Part shown: in pieces, positions 39,154 through 47,847 of the stretch
Position numbering within the stretch: the stretch's first letter is position 1
How the letters are laid out: each line of letters begins with the position of its first letter
From: Oscillospiraceae bacterium
Lineage (GTDB): Bacteria > Bacillota > Clostridia > Saccharofermentanales > Fastidiosipilaceae
Reading direction: 5' to 3'
Length of the DNA: 47,879 nucleotides
NCBI GenBank assembly: GCA_029983685.1
Contig: JASBZA010000013.1
Location: 1 to 47,879 of the forward strand
Translations under genes and position numbers: made by a program
Notes under the pieces: generated by a model
The model's input: only the letters and a program-made list of their open reading frames with translations
The model's database searches: none
Told to the model about the DNA's origin: nothing

Positions 39154-40629
39154 TTATTCTCCTTCTTTCTCTTGATAAAACTGTTTCAGGCTGGGATAAA
39201 GCTTCTTAAATTGTAGGTAACGGGCATCGTAATACTCGACGAAGTCGGACCGGGGCTCTACTACTTGTTCCGTCTCCCCTTTAAAGCAGGCAATGCCTTC
39301 TTCCAAACTCTTATAGATACCTGCACCTTTACCGGCCAAAACAACCGCTCCGATAGCAGGACCGGCCTGTTCCTGCCCTTCATGAATATTTAAATTCATG
39401 GTATCGGCCAGCATTTGCGGCCAAAGTGCGTTCTTGGCGCCTCCGCCGGTTAAATTCGAGTCCGTCACATGAATGCCTTGTTTCTGGGCAATCTCTAAAC
39501 AATCTCTTAAGGCAAAACTCACGCCTTCCATCACCGCCAAACTCATGGCTTGAGCACTTGTTTTACGATTCAGACCGATAAAGGCACCGCGCACTTTTTC
39601 ATCGTTGTGAGGCGACCTTTCACCCATAAGATAGGGCATGAAGAAAGGGCGGTCCGAATCCATATTGTCTTCTTCAGGTAAGACCTCGCCGTAGTCTTTG
39701 GCCAAAATATCTTTTACCCACCAATCATAAGCGGATGCCGCTTGCAAAAGAACCCCCATAACGTGGTAGTTACCGTCGGCGTGGCAGAAAGAATGTAAGG
39801 AAGAATCCTCAATCGGTATGAAATTCTCACTCGAAATGAAAATAGTCCCCGAGGTACCCAGCGAAATATTACAAGCCCCTTGGCCGATGGTCCCCGTCCC
39901 TATAGCCGCTGCGGCATTGTCACCGGCACCTATGACGACTCGGCACGAAGTAGGAAGGCCGGTCTTTTCAGAAATTTCATCTGTAATATGACCGATTGCT
40001 TCATAACTTTCGAAGAGTTCTCCTAACATAGACTCTTCCAGCTTGCCGATTTCAAGCATTTTATCCGACCATTTTTTGTTTTTTACATCCAGAAGCAACA
40101 TGCCCGATGCGTCGGAATAATCCGTAGCTCTGACACCGCTCAATTTATAGGCCAAATAATCTTTAGGAAGCATCACATAGGCTACCCGATCCCAAAGTTC
40201 CGGCTCATGTTTTTGCATCCACAAAATCTTAGGAAGTGTAAAGCCCGCATAGGCAATATTTGCCGTTTCTTCAATTAAGATATCCTTTCCGATTTCGTTA
40301 TTGAGATAAGATACTTCCTGCCCTGTCCTGGTGTCGTTCCACAAGATAGCGGGTCTAAGCACCTTATCGTCCTTATCCAGGGCAACTAGGCCATGCATTT
40401 GGCCTGAAAAAGACAAGGCCTCGACCTGTCCTAAATCGTGATCTTGCCCTAATTTCTCCAAGGTACGGAGTAGTGCCTCAAACCAGTCTTCCGGTTTTTG
40501 CTCTGAATAGCCGGGACGGTCCATGTAAATCGGATAAGTTTCCGAAACCTGGTCCAGAATGGTCCCCTTTTCATCGGCCAAAACGGTCTTCAGGGCCGAA
40601 GTTCCTAAGTCAATACCCAGCAAATACAT
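39154..40629 (-). CDS. xylB: Xylulokinase
   Basis: FGGY-family carbohydrate kinase that phosphorylates D-xylulose to xylulose 5-phosphate. Of 491 residues, LLGIDLGTSALKTVLAD is the ATP site, SGQMHGLVAL (near 75-84) is the xylulokinase-type sugar motif, and GDNAAAAIGTG and the C-terminal LTGGGAKNALWPQMLAD are FGGY motifs. Without the isomerase, the true pentulose cannot be confirmed. It lies 51 bases downstream of the glycerate kinase gene and leads the aldo/keto reductase gene. Confidence 0.88.
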   Translation of the reverse strand: MYLLGIDLGTSALKTVLADEKGTILDQVSETYPIYMDRPGYSEQKPEDWFEALLRTLEKLGQDHDLGQVEALSFSGQMHGLVALDKDDKVLRPAILWNDTRTGQEVSYLNNEIGKDILIEETANIAYAGFTLPKILWMQKHEPELWDRVAYVMLPKDYLAYKLSGVRATDYSDASGMLLLDVKNKKWSDKMLEIGKLEESMLGELFESYEAIGHITDEISEKTGLPTSCRVVIGAGDNAAAAIGTGTIGQGACNISLGTSGTIFISSENFIPIEDSSLHSFCHADGNYHVMGVLLQAASAYDWWVKDILAKDYGEVLPEEDNMDSDRPFFMPYLMGERSPHNDEKVRGAFIGLNRKTSAQAMSLAVMEGVSFALRDCLEIAQKQGIHVTDSNLTGGGAKNALWPQMLADTMNLNIHEGQEQAGPAIGAVVLAGKGAGIYKSLEEGIACFKGETEQVVEPRSDFVEYYDARYLQFKKLYPSLKQFYQEKEGE

Positions 40630-40680
40630 ACTGCCTCAACGCCTCCCAGTTTTCTATTTTATGTTCGTTTATTCATTGTA

Positions 40681-41967
40681 CTATAAATCCAAATCCTTTC
40701 GGACTAAAACGACGGAAACATCGTTAATGTTGCTGCCGGTGGGGCCGGTCTTAAGAAGTCCTCCTATACTGTCCAAGGCAACATAGGCATTGTTGTCGGC
40801 CAAAACTTCATTTACACTTAGGCCATTTTCTTCAAGCTTGGTCCATGTTTGACCGTCCACAAAGCCTCCTGCCGCATCCGTCGGTCCGTCAGTCCCGTCA
40901 CTGCCCAAACTAAAAAGCAAAACATTCTTTGTACCGGCCAAAGTCTTGGCTGCGGCCAAGGCCAATTCTTGGTTTCGACCACCCTTACCCTTGCCTTTCA
41001 AGGTCACGACCGTCTCTCCTCCCGCGATAAAAGCCAAATGTTCTTCGCTCTCAGAATGACTCAAGCCGATAGAGGCTAAGAATTTCCCCGCCTCCCGGGC
41101 TTCACAATCCAGTCGGTCGGTAAGGACAATAGGCCGGTAGCCCAAATCCTCTACAATTTCAGCCGTAAGCTCGCAAAGTAAGCTGACACTGCCACCTATG
41201 TAGGTCTTGGCATTTGTTACCTCAACCGCTTCTAATAGTTTTGCCTTGCCTTCTCTTAAAGCTTGCTTTTCCAGATTATTCAAGGCTTCAGCAGTCACTT
41301 TCAAGTCAAATTTCTTGGCTACTGCTTTGGCCATAAGCAAATCGGATGTATCGGTTGAAACCGGCCCGGAAGCCACCGTCTCTACGCTGTCGCCCAAGAC
41401 ATCGCTGAGAATAATGGCCCATATCGGGCGAGGCATTAAGGCTGCGGCAAATTTACCGCCTTTTACGCCGGAAAAGCATTTACGGACGGTGTTGATATCT
41501 TCTATGCCGGCACCTGAACCTACCAGTTCCGCATTGATAGCCTCATAAAGCGCAGTATCGATAAGAGGTAGTTCGAAAAGGGCACTGCCTCCGCCGGAAA
41601 TCAACATGAGGATTTCCGTATCGGCATCCAGACTTTGGCAAGTATCAAGCACTTTTTGAGTCGCTCGATACGTATTTTCGTCCGGTTGCGGATGGCCTGC
41701 TTCATAAATCTCAACATCTCGGAGCGGTCCTTCCGAATGCTCATACTTGGTGATAACAATACCCCCGACAATCCGGTTTTCCAGGAGATTCAGCGAAGCC
41801 CGAGCCATCGTCCACGCCGCCTTGCCCACGGAGACGACAAAAAGTTTTTTGCCTTCTAGATGCAGATTCCGGACACCCTCTTCAACCAGTTTATCCGGCT
41901 GGATAGCTCGAATGGTGCGGTCTACGATAAGTCGGAGGTCACGATGGAGATTTTCTAGCTGTGTCAT
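40681..41967 (-). CDS. Glycerate 2-kinase (DUF4147/MOFRL family)
   Basis: ATP-dependent kinase that makes 2-phosphoglycerate from glycerate. The 428-residue protein has the two-part family fold: an N-terminal DUF4147 domain with VVSVGKAAWTMARA near residue 45 and LMLISGGGSALFELP near 122, and a C-terminal MOFRL domain with FIAGGETVVTLKGKGKGGRNQE near 305 (named motif, broken as GGET-V and GKGGRNQELALAA) and GSDGTDGPTDAAGGFVDG near 355. A TATAAT at 42001-42006 lies upstream. It heads a three-gene cluster with xylB and the aldo/keto reductase gene. Confidence 0.92.
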   Translation of the reverse strand: MTQLENLHRDLRLIVDRTIRAIQPDKLVEEGVRNLHLEGKKLFVVSVGKAAWTMARASLNLLENRIVGGIVITKYEHSEGPLRDVEIYEAGHPQPDENTYRATQKVLDTCQSLDADTEILMLISGGGSALFELPLIDTALYEAINAELVGSGAGIEDINTVRKCFSGVKGGKFAAALMPRPIWAIILSDVLGDSVETVASGPVSTDTSDLLMAKAVAKKFDLKVTAEALNNLEKQALREGKAKLLEAVEVTNAKTYIGGSVSLLCELTAEIVEDLGYRPIVLTDRLDCEAREAGKFLASIGLSHSESEEHLAFIAGGETVVTLKGKGKGGRNQELALAAAKTLAGTKNVLLFSLGSDGTDGPTDAAGGFVDGQTWTKLEENGLSVNEVLADNNAYVALDSIGGLLKTGPTGSNINDVSVVLVRKDLDL

Positions 41968-42000
41968 GAATGGGTCTACTTTCTTGGTCTTATTTTGTTC

Positions 42001-42006
42001 ATTATA
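42001..42006 (-). promoter_or_regulatory. -10 element of the glycerate kinase operon
   Basis: Minus strand TATAAT (plus ATTATA). No convincing -35 is visible at 16-18 bases. Start near 41994, about 27 bases before the ATG. Confidence 0.45.
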
Positions 42007-42034
42007 CGTGAAAAAAGGTCCAACTTTGGCTACT

Positions 42035-42063
42035 TTTACCGGAGCTTACGAAAGCTTTATAAT
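42035..42063 (+). promoter_or_regulatory. Promoter of the YgjP-like gene, predicted leaderless
   Basis: -35 TTTACC (42035-42040), 17-base spacer, -10 TATAAT (42058-42063). By the usual geometry transcription starts at 42070, the A of the ATG. There is no ribosome-binding site, which agrees with a leaderless transcript. Confidence 0.55.
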
Positions 42064-42069
42064 CGACTT

Positions 42070-42786
42070 ATGAAGAAAGAAGAAACGCTGATTATAGAAG
42101 ATATCCCGGTCCTGGTGACTTGGAAAAAGAATATGAAGCACATGTATCTCCGGGTCTATCCGCCCGACGGGCAAGTAAGGGTAAACTGTGCCAAAGCTTT
42201 CACAAGGGAGGAAATCACTGCCTTTGTCCGGGCTAATCTTTCTAATATTAAGAAAAAGCAGGCGGATATGCTTAAGGCCGCTAAGCTAATTGATACATCC
42301 TATAAGACCGGGGCAACCTATCGGATCTGGGGCATACCTTATCCTTTAGAAGTCATTTTCAACAATTCTTCTAGACGAGTGTTTTTAGAAGATTCTAAAC
42401 TTTATATGTATATCCCAGAAGATGCTTCCGTTGACCAGAGAGAAGCCCTCCTTGAGGCCTTCTACCGAACAGAACTACAAAACGCCATTCGAGAAAGAAC
42501 CCCTCTATTAGAAGACCTCATGGGGATTCGCGCTGAAACATACAGAATTCGTAAAATGACCAGTCGCTGGGGGTCGTGCAACACCCGGGAAAAACGTATT
42601 TGGCTAAATCTTTATTTGGCCAAAAAATCACCCGAATGCTTAGACTATGTCATCTGCCACGAATTGACCCATCTTTTGGTACCGGGGCACGGCCACGACA
42701 AAATTTTCTATAAAACACTGGAGGAGCATTATCCTCATTGGCGCCAAACTCGAGCGCTCTTAAACGTCCATCCCTTAAAGTATTAG
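42070..42786 (+). CDS. YgjP/WD-like zinc metallopeptidase (DUF45, M48-like)
   Basis: The 238-residue protein is of the YgjP/DUF45 family. It has an N-terminal beta-rich part, the MTSRWGSCNTREKRIWLN motif near residue 160-177, and the zinc motif CHELTHLLVPGHGHDKIF near 197-214 (HExxH plus a third His). Predicted soluble, substrate unknown. The ATG at 42070 is chosen: upstream in-frame TTG (41995) has no ribosome-binding site, and the -10 ends 6 bases before the ATG. Its stop codon overlaps that of the convergent phospholipase D gene. Confidence 0.88.
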   Translation: MKKEETLIIEDIPVLVTWKKNMKHMYLRVYPPDGQVRVNCAKAFTREEITAFVRANLSNIKKKQADMLKAAKLIDTSYKTGATYRIWGIPYPLEVIFNNSSRRVFLEDSKLYMYIPEDASVDQREALLEAFYRTELQNAIRERTPLLEDLMGIRAETYRIRKMTSRWGSCNTREKRIWLNLYLAKKSPECLDYVICHELTHLLVPGHGHDKIFYKTLEEHYPHWRQTRALLNVHPLKY

Positions 42787-44186
42787 AAAAGGAATCGGAA
42801 GAAGCGATTAACAAAGGATGCGAAACGCATGAGAAAGCGGATTTTCAATCCCGGCTTCAAGGGCTCATGACCATCCGGAGCTATACTGGTCTTTTCATCC
42901 ACTACAATAAGTGCTCTGTCTTCATAAACAGACATGGCTTGACGAAGCTGATTATTAAAGGTTTCACTTTCGATAAGCAGCATGGTCTCCGTATCGATAT
43001 AAGTCGACCGCATGTCCCAGTTGAAGGCTCCGATCCCGGACCACTTATCGTCAATAACAAAACATTTGCCGTGATAAGATTCACCGCTGTCGTATTCCAA
43101 GATGTGCAGGCCGGTTTTTAAAATATTCTTTTTATTCTTCTTATAATCTGCCGCACCGAAGGCATTGTCCGTGTTGGCAATGGAATTAGTCAGCATGGTC
43201 ACTTCAGGGACTTGGTCCACAATACTGTGGAGCTGTTCTTCCATCCACTGATCCATGATGATATAGGGGGTATGGAAAGTAACATTTTCTTCAGCCTGTT
43301 GCATGAGCCAAGTCATGACATAAAAAACATGAGGTTCTTTGGCATATGGCGTTGTGGGGTTAACCAGGAGTGCAATGCGGTCTACCTCGACACTTTGGGC
43401 CAAAGCTTCGTCCATTAAATCGGCCAAGGCATCGGTTCCGGGGAAGTTTTTAATAATCTGCCTCAAAGTTTCATCGGCCTTCTTATACTTTCTGCGCCGG
43501 ATCTCCTTGGGGCGTATCGTGCAAGTTTCGGCATACTCATTTTCCCAGACATGGTCGAAATAGGCCCGAAGCCTCTCAGCCGACCGATCTTTATTATCCT
43601 CTACATCAATAACCAGAACATCCCAGTCAACTTTCTGCGGTCTTTCGCCCAGGCCCAGGAAGCTGTCGGCTATGTTTCGCCCGCCCAGTGTATAAAGCCT
43701 GTCATCGACCAGGAGATATTTATCGTGTAATCTGCCGTTAATGGACCAGGGCTTGCGGAGGGAGATGGGGTTATACATTTTCACTTCGCAATTAGGGCAT
43801 TGGGACAAAACCTTAAAATAAGCCATATTTTTGGCCTGCTCTATGCCGGTAACCCCATCAATAAGTAAACGTACCCTTACACCTCTTTGGCCTGCCTCCA
43901 TGAGGGCGCCTATTAAGAGTTTGCCGGCTTCATCGGTGCCGAATTGAAAGGTAGATAGTTCAATGCTGTCCTCGGCCCGCCTAATCATCTCTAACTTGTA
44001 ATAAAAAGCTTCTTCATTGGAAGACAGCAGACGAACATATTCTCGTCCTTGCGGAGACCAATTCAACATGGCATCTTCCAGTTTTAAATCGGTTTCCGAC
44101 GGGACAGATAGTTGTCGGGCAAAAGGCAAACATGCCCCTATAATTATATACAGGGGCAAGAAAATTTTAAGAAAACCATTAAGCAT
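42783..44186 (-). CDS. Phospholipase D-family protein (cardiolipin synthase-like)
   Basis: The 467-residue protein has an N-terminal membrane or signal segment (LKIFLPLYIIIGACLPFA) and two HKD active sites: HDKYLLVDDRLYTLGGRN near residue 154 and HGKCFVIDDKWSGIGAFNWD near 378. Two complete HKD motifs make it a PLD phosphatidyl transferase or nuclease. Cardiolipin synthase is possible, but that family has two N-terminal helices and here only one is seen. The start overlaps the stop of the flavoprotein gene by 8 bases, and it is the last gene of that operon. Confidence 0.86.
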   Translation of the reverse strand: MLNGFLKIFLPLYIIIGACLPFARQLSVPSETDLKLEDAMLNWSPQGREYVRLLSSNEEAFYYKLEMIRRAEDSIELSTFQFGTDEAGKLLIGALMEAGQRGVRVRLLIDGVTGIEQAKNMAYFKVLSQCPNCEVKMYNPISLRKPWSINGRLHDKYLLVDDRLYTLGGRNIADSFLGLGERPQKVDWDVLVIDVEDNKDRSAERLRAYFDHVWENEYAETCTIRPKEIRRRKYKKADETLRQIIKNFPGTDALADLMDEALAQSVEVDRIALLVNPTTPYAKEPHVFYVMTWLMQQAEENVTFHTPYIIMDQWMEEQLHSIVDQVPEVTMLTNSIANTDNAFGAADYKKNKKNILKTGLHILEYDSGESYHGKCFVIDDKWSGIGAFNWDMRSTYIDTETMLLIESETFNNQLRQAMSVYEDRALIVVDEKTSIAPDGHEPLKPGLKIRFLMRFASFVNRFFRFLF

Positions 44187-45363
44187 GGAGTACGGGCTTT
44201 AAGTCCTTTTGTAATTTGACCTGGTCTTTGACATCTCCTATAAGAATATAACCGCAAAGATTACCGTCGCAATAAGTAAGTTTGCGGTAGATCCCGTGGT
44301 CTTCATCTTCGACAACCTCAGATTCAAAGAAATCCGCCTTTTCGGGATAGTCCCTCCTGATGACCTCTTCATCATAGACACCGGCCGACACAATCTGCGT
44401 GCCCATGGTCGCTACTCTGTAGGGCGGAACCGTTGGCTCATAAGTGGCATTTCCGCCGGCTGCATTGGTACCGGCCACTTTGCCCTGAGCCATAGAAACT
44501 TGCCAAAGACCATACCAGCTTTTTTCGACACTGGCTACGTCACCGGCGGCATAAATAAAAGGGTTCGATGTTTGCATGGACCGATTGACCTCTATTTTTC
44601 GGTCAATCCTTAATGTCCCGGGTTTTATAAAAGCGGTGTTGGCATAGACCCCGGTGCTAACAACCACCATGTCCGCCTCAATAGATTTTCCATCATCTAA
44701 AAGCACCTGAGAAACCCTGCCATCTTTACCGGCTACAAAAGCGTTCGTGTTGGCTGAACCAATGAATTGGATACCAAGCTTTTCAACCATACGAGTAAAA
44801 AGTTCCGCACCTTGTTTATCCAGCTGACGATTCATCAGAATAGGAGTGCGATCGATTAGAGCAACCTCCAGGCCTCTGCCGGCCAAAGCGTGAGCTGTCT
44901 CTAAGCCTAAAACACCACCACCTACGACAACAGCGTGTTTACTGGATTCTGCTGCTTTTTCTAATATGTGAGCATCGTCCATGGTCCACAAGGTATAAAT
45001 CCCCGGGAGCTCTTTTCCTTCAATCGGAGGAACGAAGGAACTTGAACCTGTTGCCAAGATTAAGCGGTCGTAACTAGCTGATATCCCATTTTCGAATAGG
45101 ACCTTCTTATCTTCTGCTAAAAGCTCTCGAGCCTTATGACCTTGTACTAAAGCAATATCCTGATCTTCATACCAAGAGGCAGGATGTAGGAAAAGCTTCT
45201 CTTTATTAGCCGAATCAGCCACAAGCTCCAAAAGTCTCAAGCGGTAATAAGGCAGATTTTTGTCGTCGGTATATATTGTAATCTTAGCTTGACTATTCTC
45301 TTTTCGTGCTGCCTGGGCCGCACTGACAGCGGCTATTCCGCTTCCTAAAATAAGGATGTCCAT
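44179..45363 (-). CDS. FAD/NAD(P)-dependent oxidoreductase, NADH:rubredoxin oxidoreductase-like
   Basis: The 394-residue flavoprotein has an FAD Rossmann motif at the start (ILILGSGIAAVSAAQAA) and LPYYRLRLLEL near residues 38-48, which closely matches clostridial NADH:rubredoxin oxidoreductase and the NirB flavoprotein part. The NAD domain has AVVVGGGVLGLETAHAL near 147-163, and YAAGDVA closes the FAD fold near 276. There is no redox Cys pair, so it is not a disulfide reductase. ATG at 45363 follows AAGAAGGAAG; the frame runs further upstream, but only as a shadow of the hydrogenase gene. Electron partners may be the rubredoxin in this window or the neighbouring hydrogenase. Confidence 0.88.
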   Translation of the reverse strand: MDILILGSGIAAVSAAQAARKENSQAKITIYTDDKNLPYYRLRLLELVADSANKEKLFLHPASWYEDQDIALVQGHKARELLAEDKKVLFENGISASYDRLILATGSSSFVPPIEGKELPGIYTLWTMDDAHILEKAAESSKHAVVVGGGVLGLETAHALAGRGLEVALIDRTPILMNRQLDKQGAELFTRMVEKLGIQFIGSANTNAFVAGKDGRVSQVLLDDGKSIEADMVVVSTGVYANTAFIKPGTLRIDRKIEVNRSMQTSNPFIYAAGDVASVEKSWYGLWQVSMAQGKVAGTNAAGGNATYEPTVPPYRVATMGTQIVSAGVYDEEVIRRDYPEKADFFESEVVEDEDHGIYRKLTYCDGNLCGYILIGDVKDQVKLQKDLKPVLHA

Positions 45364-45388
45364 ATGGCTTGTCTTCCTTCTTTGCCTT

Positions 45389-46891
45389 TTAATGCCTATC
45401 TTCCTCGGGTATATGGTGATTGTCACCGGGTGACTTAAAGGGAGATTCTTCGGCGAACTGTTTGACCGCCCGAGTTGAACGCTGTATAGGGACAACCGTT
45501 CCGGGCCCTCCCACACAACCGCCAATACAAGCCATGCCTTCTAAAAGCATACCATTCTTACGGCCCGCTTTGGCCATACGAAGCATCTGCACGCATTCAG
45601 CTAATCCGTCGGCATTTTCGACCTCAATTTTCCTATCCGGATCTAATTCATGAGCTCTGGCCACCACTGCCTGTGCGACACCGCCTCCGACTGCATAATT
45701 TCGGCCAGTTAAGGAAGCATCGCCTATCTCGCGATCGGTCTCGATTGACCCGGGCTCAATCTCCAAGGCAACAAACATGCCGAGAAGTTCTTCATAGGTC
45801 AGGACGAAATCCACATATTCTTTGATTGGATCTTGCAGAGCCTCCAATTTCTTTGATAAACAAGGGCCAATAAAAACCACCTTAGCCTCGGGGTGATCAG
45901 CCTTAATGCGTTTAGCCGTGTAGACCATAGGTGTGGACGACTCGGAGATATAGGGATTAAGATCGGGGAAATTTTTCTTCACCATAAGCTTCCACGAATA
46001 ACAACAGGAAGTTCCCATATAATCCTGCTTATCCGGTACACGTTCTAGGAACTCTTCCGCCTCGTGCATGGTCGTAAGGTCAGCACCCAGGCCCACTTCA
46101 ACCACATCTTTGAAACCCAGCAATCGAATAGCCTCCATAATCTGGCTGGGTTTGGTCAGCGCACCAAACTGCCCTACGAAAGAAGGGGCTACGATTGCAT
46201 AAACTTCTTGAGGACTCTGGATGGCCTTAACGACCTGATAAATTTGCGACTTATCGGCAATAGCACCAAAAGGACAGGCTGTAACACAGGCTCCGCAAGC
46301 TACGCAAGTCTCTTCTTCTATTTCAGCTCGATTAAGATAGTCTGACTTAATAGCCTTAACCGCACAAGCATCCGCACAGGGTCGGCCGGTTTCCACAATA
46401 GCGTTATAGGGGCATTCATTCACGCACTTTTTGCACTTAATACATTTATCCTGATCAATGTGCATCTGGCCGTCTTCATTATAGATAGCGTTTTTAGGGC
46501 AAACGTTAGCGCAAGGATGGGCCAGGCAATTGCGACAGTTGTTTGTGACGAAAATATGGTGTTCCGGGCAAGCTTCACAAGCAATTTTTATCACAGACAC
46601 CAGAGGTGGGTTGAAGACCCGGGTATTTACATCAATATCTTCAATACCCTCTGTAATAGACCCCGTATCAGCCGCAGTCCTGGCATCCAGCCCCAGGACC
46701 ATACGAAGTCTTTCTCCGTACACAGCCCGCTCACGAAATACATTTTCACGGAATGTAGCCACTTCTCCGGGTAAGGCACGGTAAGTCTCGTCATGGAGAT
46801 CTTGCAAGGACTCTCCGTGATAGGCCATGCGAGCAATACTGGCAAAGGCCATACGACGAATAGTAATAACATCTTCAAAACTACTCTTCAT
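45389..46891 (-). CDS. [FeFe]-hydrogenase, group B-like
   Basis: The 500-residue enzyme converts protons and electrons to H2 or the reverse. The N-terminal part (residues 1 to 100) matches the group B type (ERAVYGERLRMVLGL). A ferredoxin part (105-210) has Cys sets at 119-131, 150-160 and 196-206. The H-cluster domain has all four ligands: TSCCYSW (Cys296/297), GPCLSKKLE (Cys344) and EGMACIGGC (Cys455, Cys459). The motifs differ from clostridial CpI (TSCCPxW, MPCxxKxxE, MACPGGC) at the third Pro, the Met before PC, and the Pro in the last motif. The gene sits between a [2Fe-2S] protein and a flavoprotein. Confidence 0.92.
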   Translation of the reverse strand: MKSSFEDVITIRRMAFASIARMAYHGESLQDLHDETYRALPGEVATFRENVFRERAVYGERLRMVLGLDARTAADTGSITEGIEDIDVNTRVFNPPLVSVIKIACEACPEHHIFVTNNCRNCLAHPCANVCPKNAIYNEDGQMHIDQDKCIKCKKCVNECPYNAIVETGRPCADACAVKAIKSDYLNRAEIEEETCVACGACVTACPFGAIADKSQIYQVVKAIQSPQEVYAIVAPSFVGQFGALTKPSQIMEAIRLLGFKDVVEVGLGADLTTMHEAEEFLERVPDKQDYMGTSCCYSWKLMVKKNFPDLNPYISESSTPMVYTAKRIKADHPEAKVVFIGPCLSKKLEALQDPIKEYVDFVLTYEELLGMFVALEIEPGSIETDREIGDASLTGRNYAVGGGVAQAVVARAHELDPDRKIEVENADGLAECVQMLRMAKAGRKNGMLLEGMACIGGCVGGPGTVVPIQRSTRAVKQFAEESPFKSPGDNHHIPEEDRH

Positions 46892-46900
46892 GCTTTCCCC

Positions 46901-47185
46901 CTATTCAGCAGAGTGGTTTTGCAGGTGGTTTAGAACCATCTCCAGAACTTGGCTACGTTTAGCTTCTTCTACCAAATCACCGTCTACAAAAACGATGGGC
47001 GGCTGGATGTGATGCTCACCCTTCTTACAGTAATCCCTGCAAGGAATAGCTTCAATCTCTAAGACGGCATCTTCCGGTACGCTGGGATAAGAATGTAAAT
47101 TCTCTTGCAAATCATAAAGTCCGTCCAAGATGCTATTGGCTCCGTAGAGTGTGCACTTGGCACCTGCGCAAATTTCCACTTTCAT
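46901..47185 (-). CDS. Thioredoxin-like [2Fe-2S] ferredoxin domain protein
   Basis: The 94-residue protein has the four-Cys pattern of the thioredoxin-like [2Fe-2S] family (NuoE/HydC C-terminal half): CAGAKC (residues 6-11) and CRDYC (49-53). It lacks the other parts of NuoE. It begins an operon, has GAGGAGGAC ahead of ATG, and stops 9 bases before the hydrogenase start. It likely passes electrons between the flavoprotein and the hydrogenase, but this is inferred. Confidence 0.85.
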   Translation of the reverse strand: MKVEICAGAKCTLYGANSILDGLYDLQENLHSYPSVPEDAVLEIEAIPCRDYCKKGEHHIQPPIVFVDGDLVEEAKRSQVLEMVLNHLQNHSAE

Positions 47186-47239
47186 AACTGGATGTCCTCC
47201 TCATTCTAAAGGTCCGCAATCTCTTTATTTTTACTTATA

Positions 47240-47818
47240 TTAGCATAGTTTGGAGTCTAAAAAATCCTCCCGATTTAAAAGTGTGATTTGAATGTCTTCA
47301 TAACGTCCTGAGGACATAAGTCTATTGCACAATAAACGATAGGGTTTAAAGCCTAACTTCTCCTGAACTCTTGCCGACTGCTCATTCCACAGAAAATGCC
47401 CACATAAGATGTAATCTAAATGAAGCTCATTAAAAAGATATATCATAACCGCTTCTAGCGCTTCAGGCATTAGGCCTTGCCCCCAGTAGTCTGCGGCCAA
47501 AACAAAGCCCAATTCACAACATCTATAATTTTCTAATTCAGGGAAGTCCTTTTCCGGATAAGCTTGTATTTCCAGTGAACCGATAACACTTCCGGTTTCT
47601 CTATAAACAAGAGCCAAACATCTATGATGTTTAATAAAACTATCCAAAATTTCTCTACTGTCCTCCTGAGACTTGTGCGGTATCCATCCCGCCATAGGTC
47701 CGACTTTAGGATTAGAGGCATAATGGAAAAAGTCAGCCAGGTCTGAAAAATCCCACGCCCTGAGCGTGAGCCTGGGCGTCTGTAAAACAAGCTTGCTGAT
47801 ATCTATATTGGGGTTCAT
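47240..47818 (-). CDS. GNAT-family N-acetyltransferase (RimJ/RimL type)
   Basis: The 192-residue protein matches the ribosomal-protein-alanine acetyltransferase subgroup of GNAT. It has LVLQTPRLTLRAWDFSDL at the start, LGFVLAADYWGQGLMPEAL near residues 107-125 with the acetyl-CoA pocket, and HFLWNEQSARVQEKLGF near 140-156. Substrate unknown. It lies upstream of the hydrogenase operon with a 54-base gap and has AGGAGA before the ATG. Confidence 0.9.
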   Translation of the reverse strand: MNPNIDISKLVLQTPRLTLRAWDFSDLADFFHYASNPKVGPMAGWIPHKSQEDSREILDSFIKHHRCLALVYRETGSVIGSLEIQAYPEKDFPELENYRCCELGFVLAADYWGQGLMPEALEAVMIYLFNELHLDYILCGHFLWNEQSARVQEKLGFKPYRLLCNRLMSSGRYEDIQITLLNREDFLDSKLC

Positions 47819-47847
47819 TCTTAATCTCCTCGTATCATAGTTTTTGA

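Noticed and set aside
45364..45525. N-terminal extension of the flavoprotein frame into the hydrogenase gene
   Set aside because: The FAD motif begins right at ATG 45363, and the extra 54 codons overlap the hydrogenase C-terminus with no similarity to the family.
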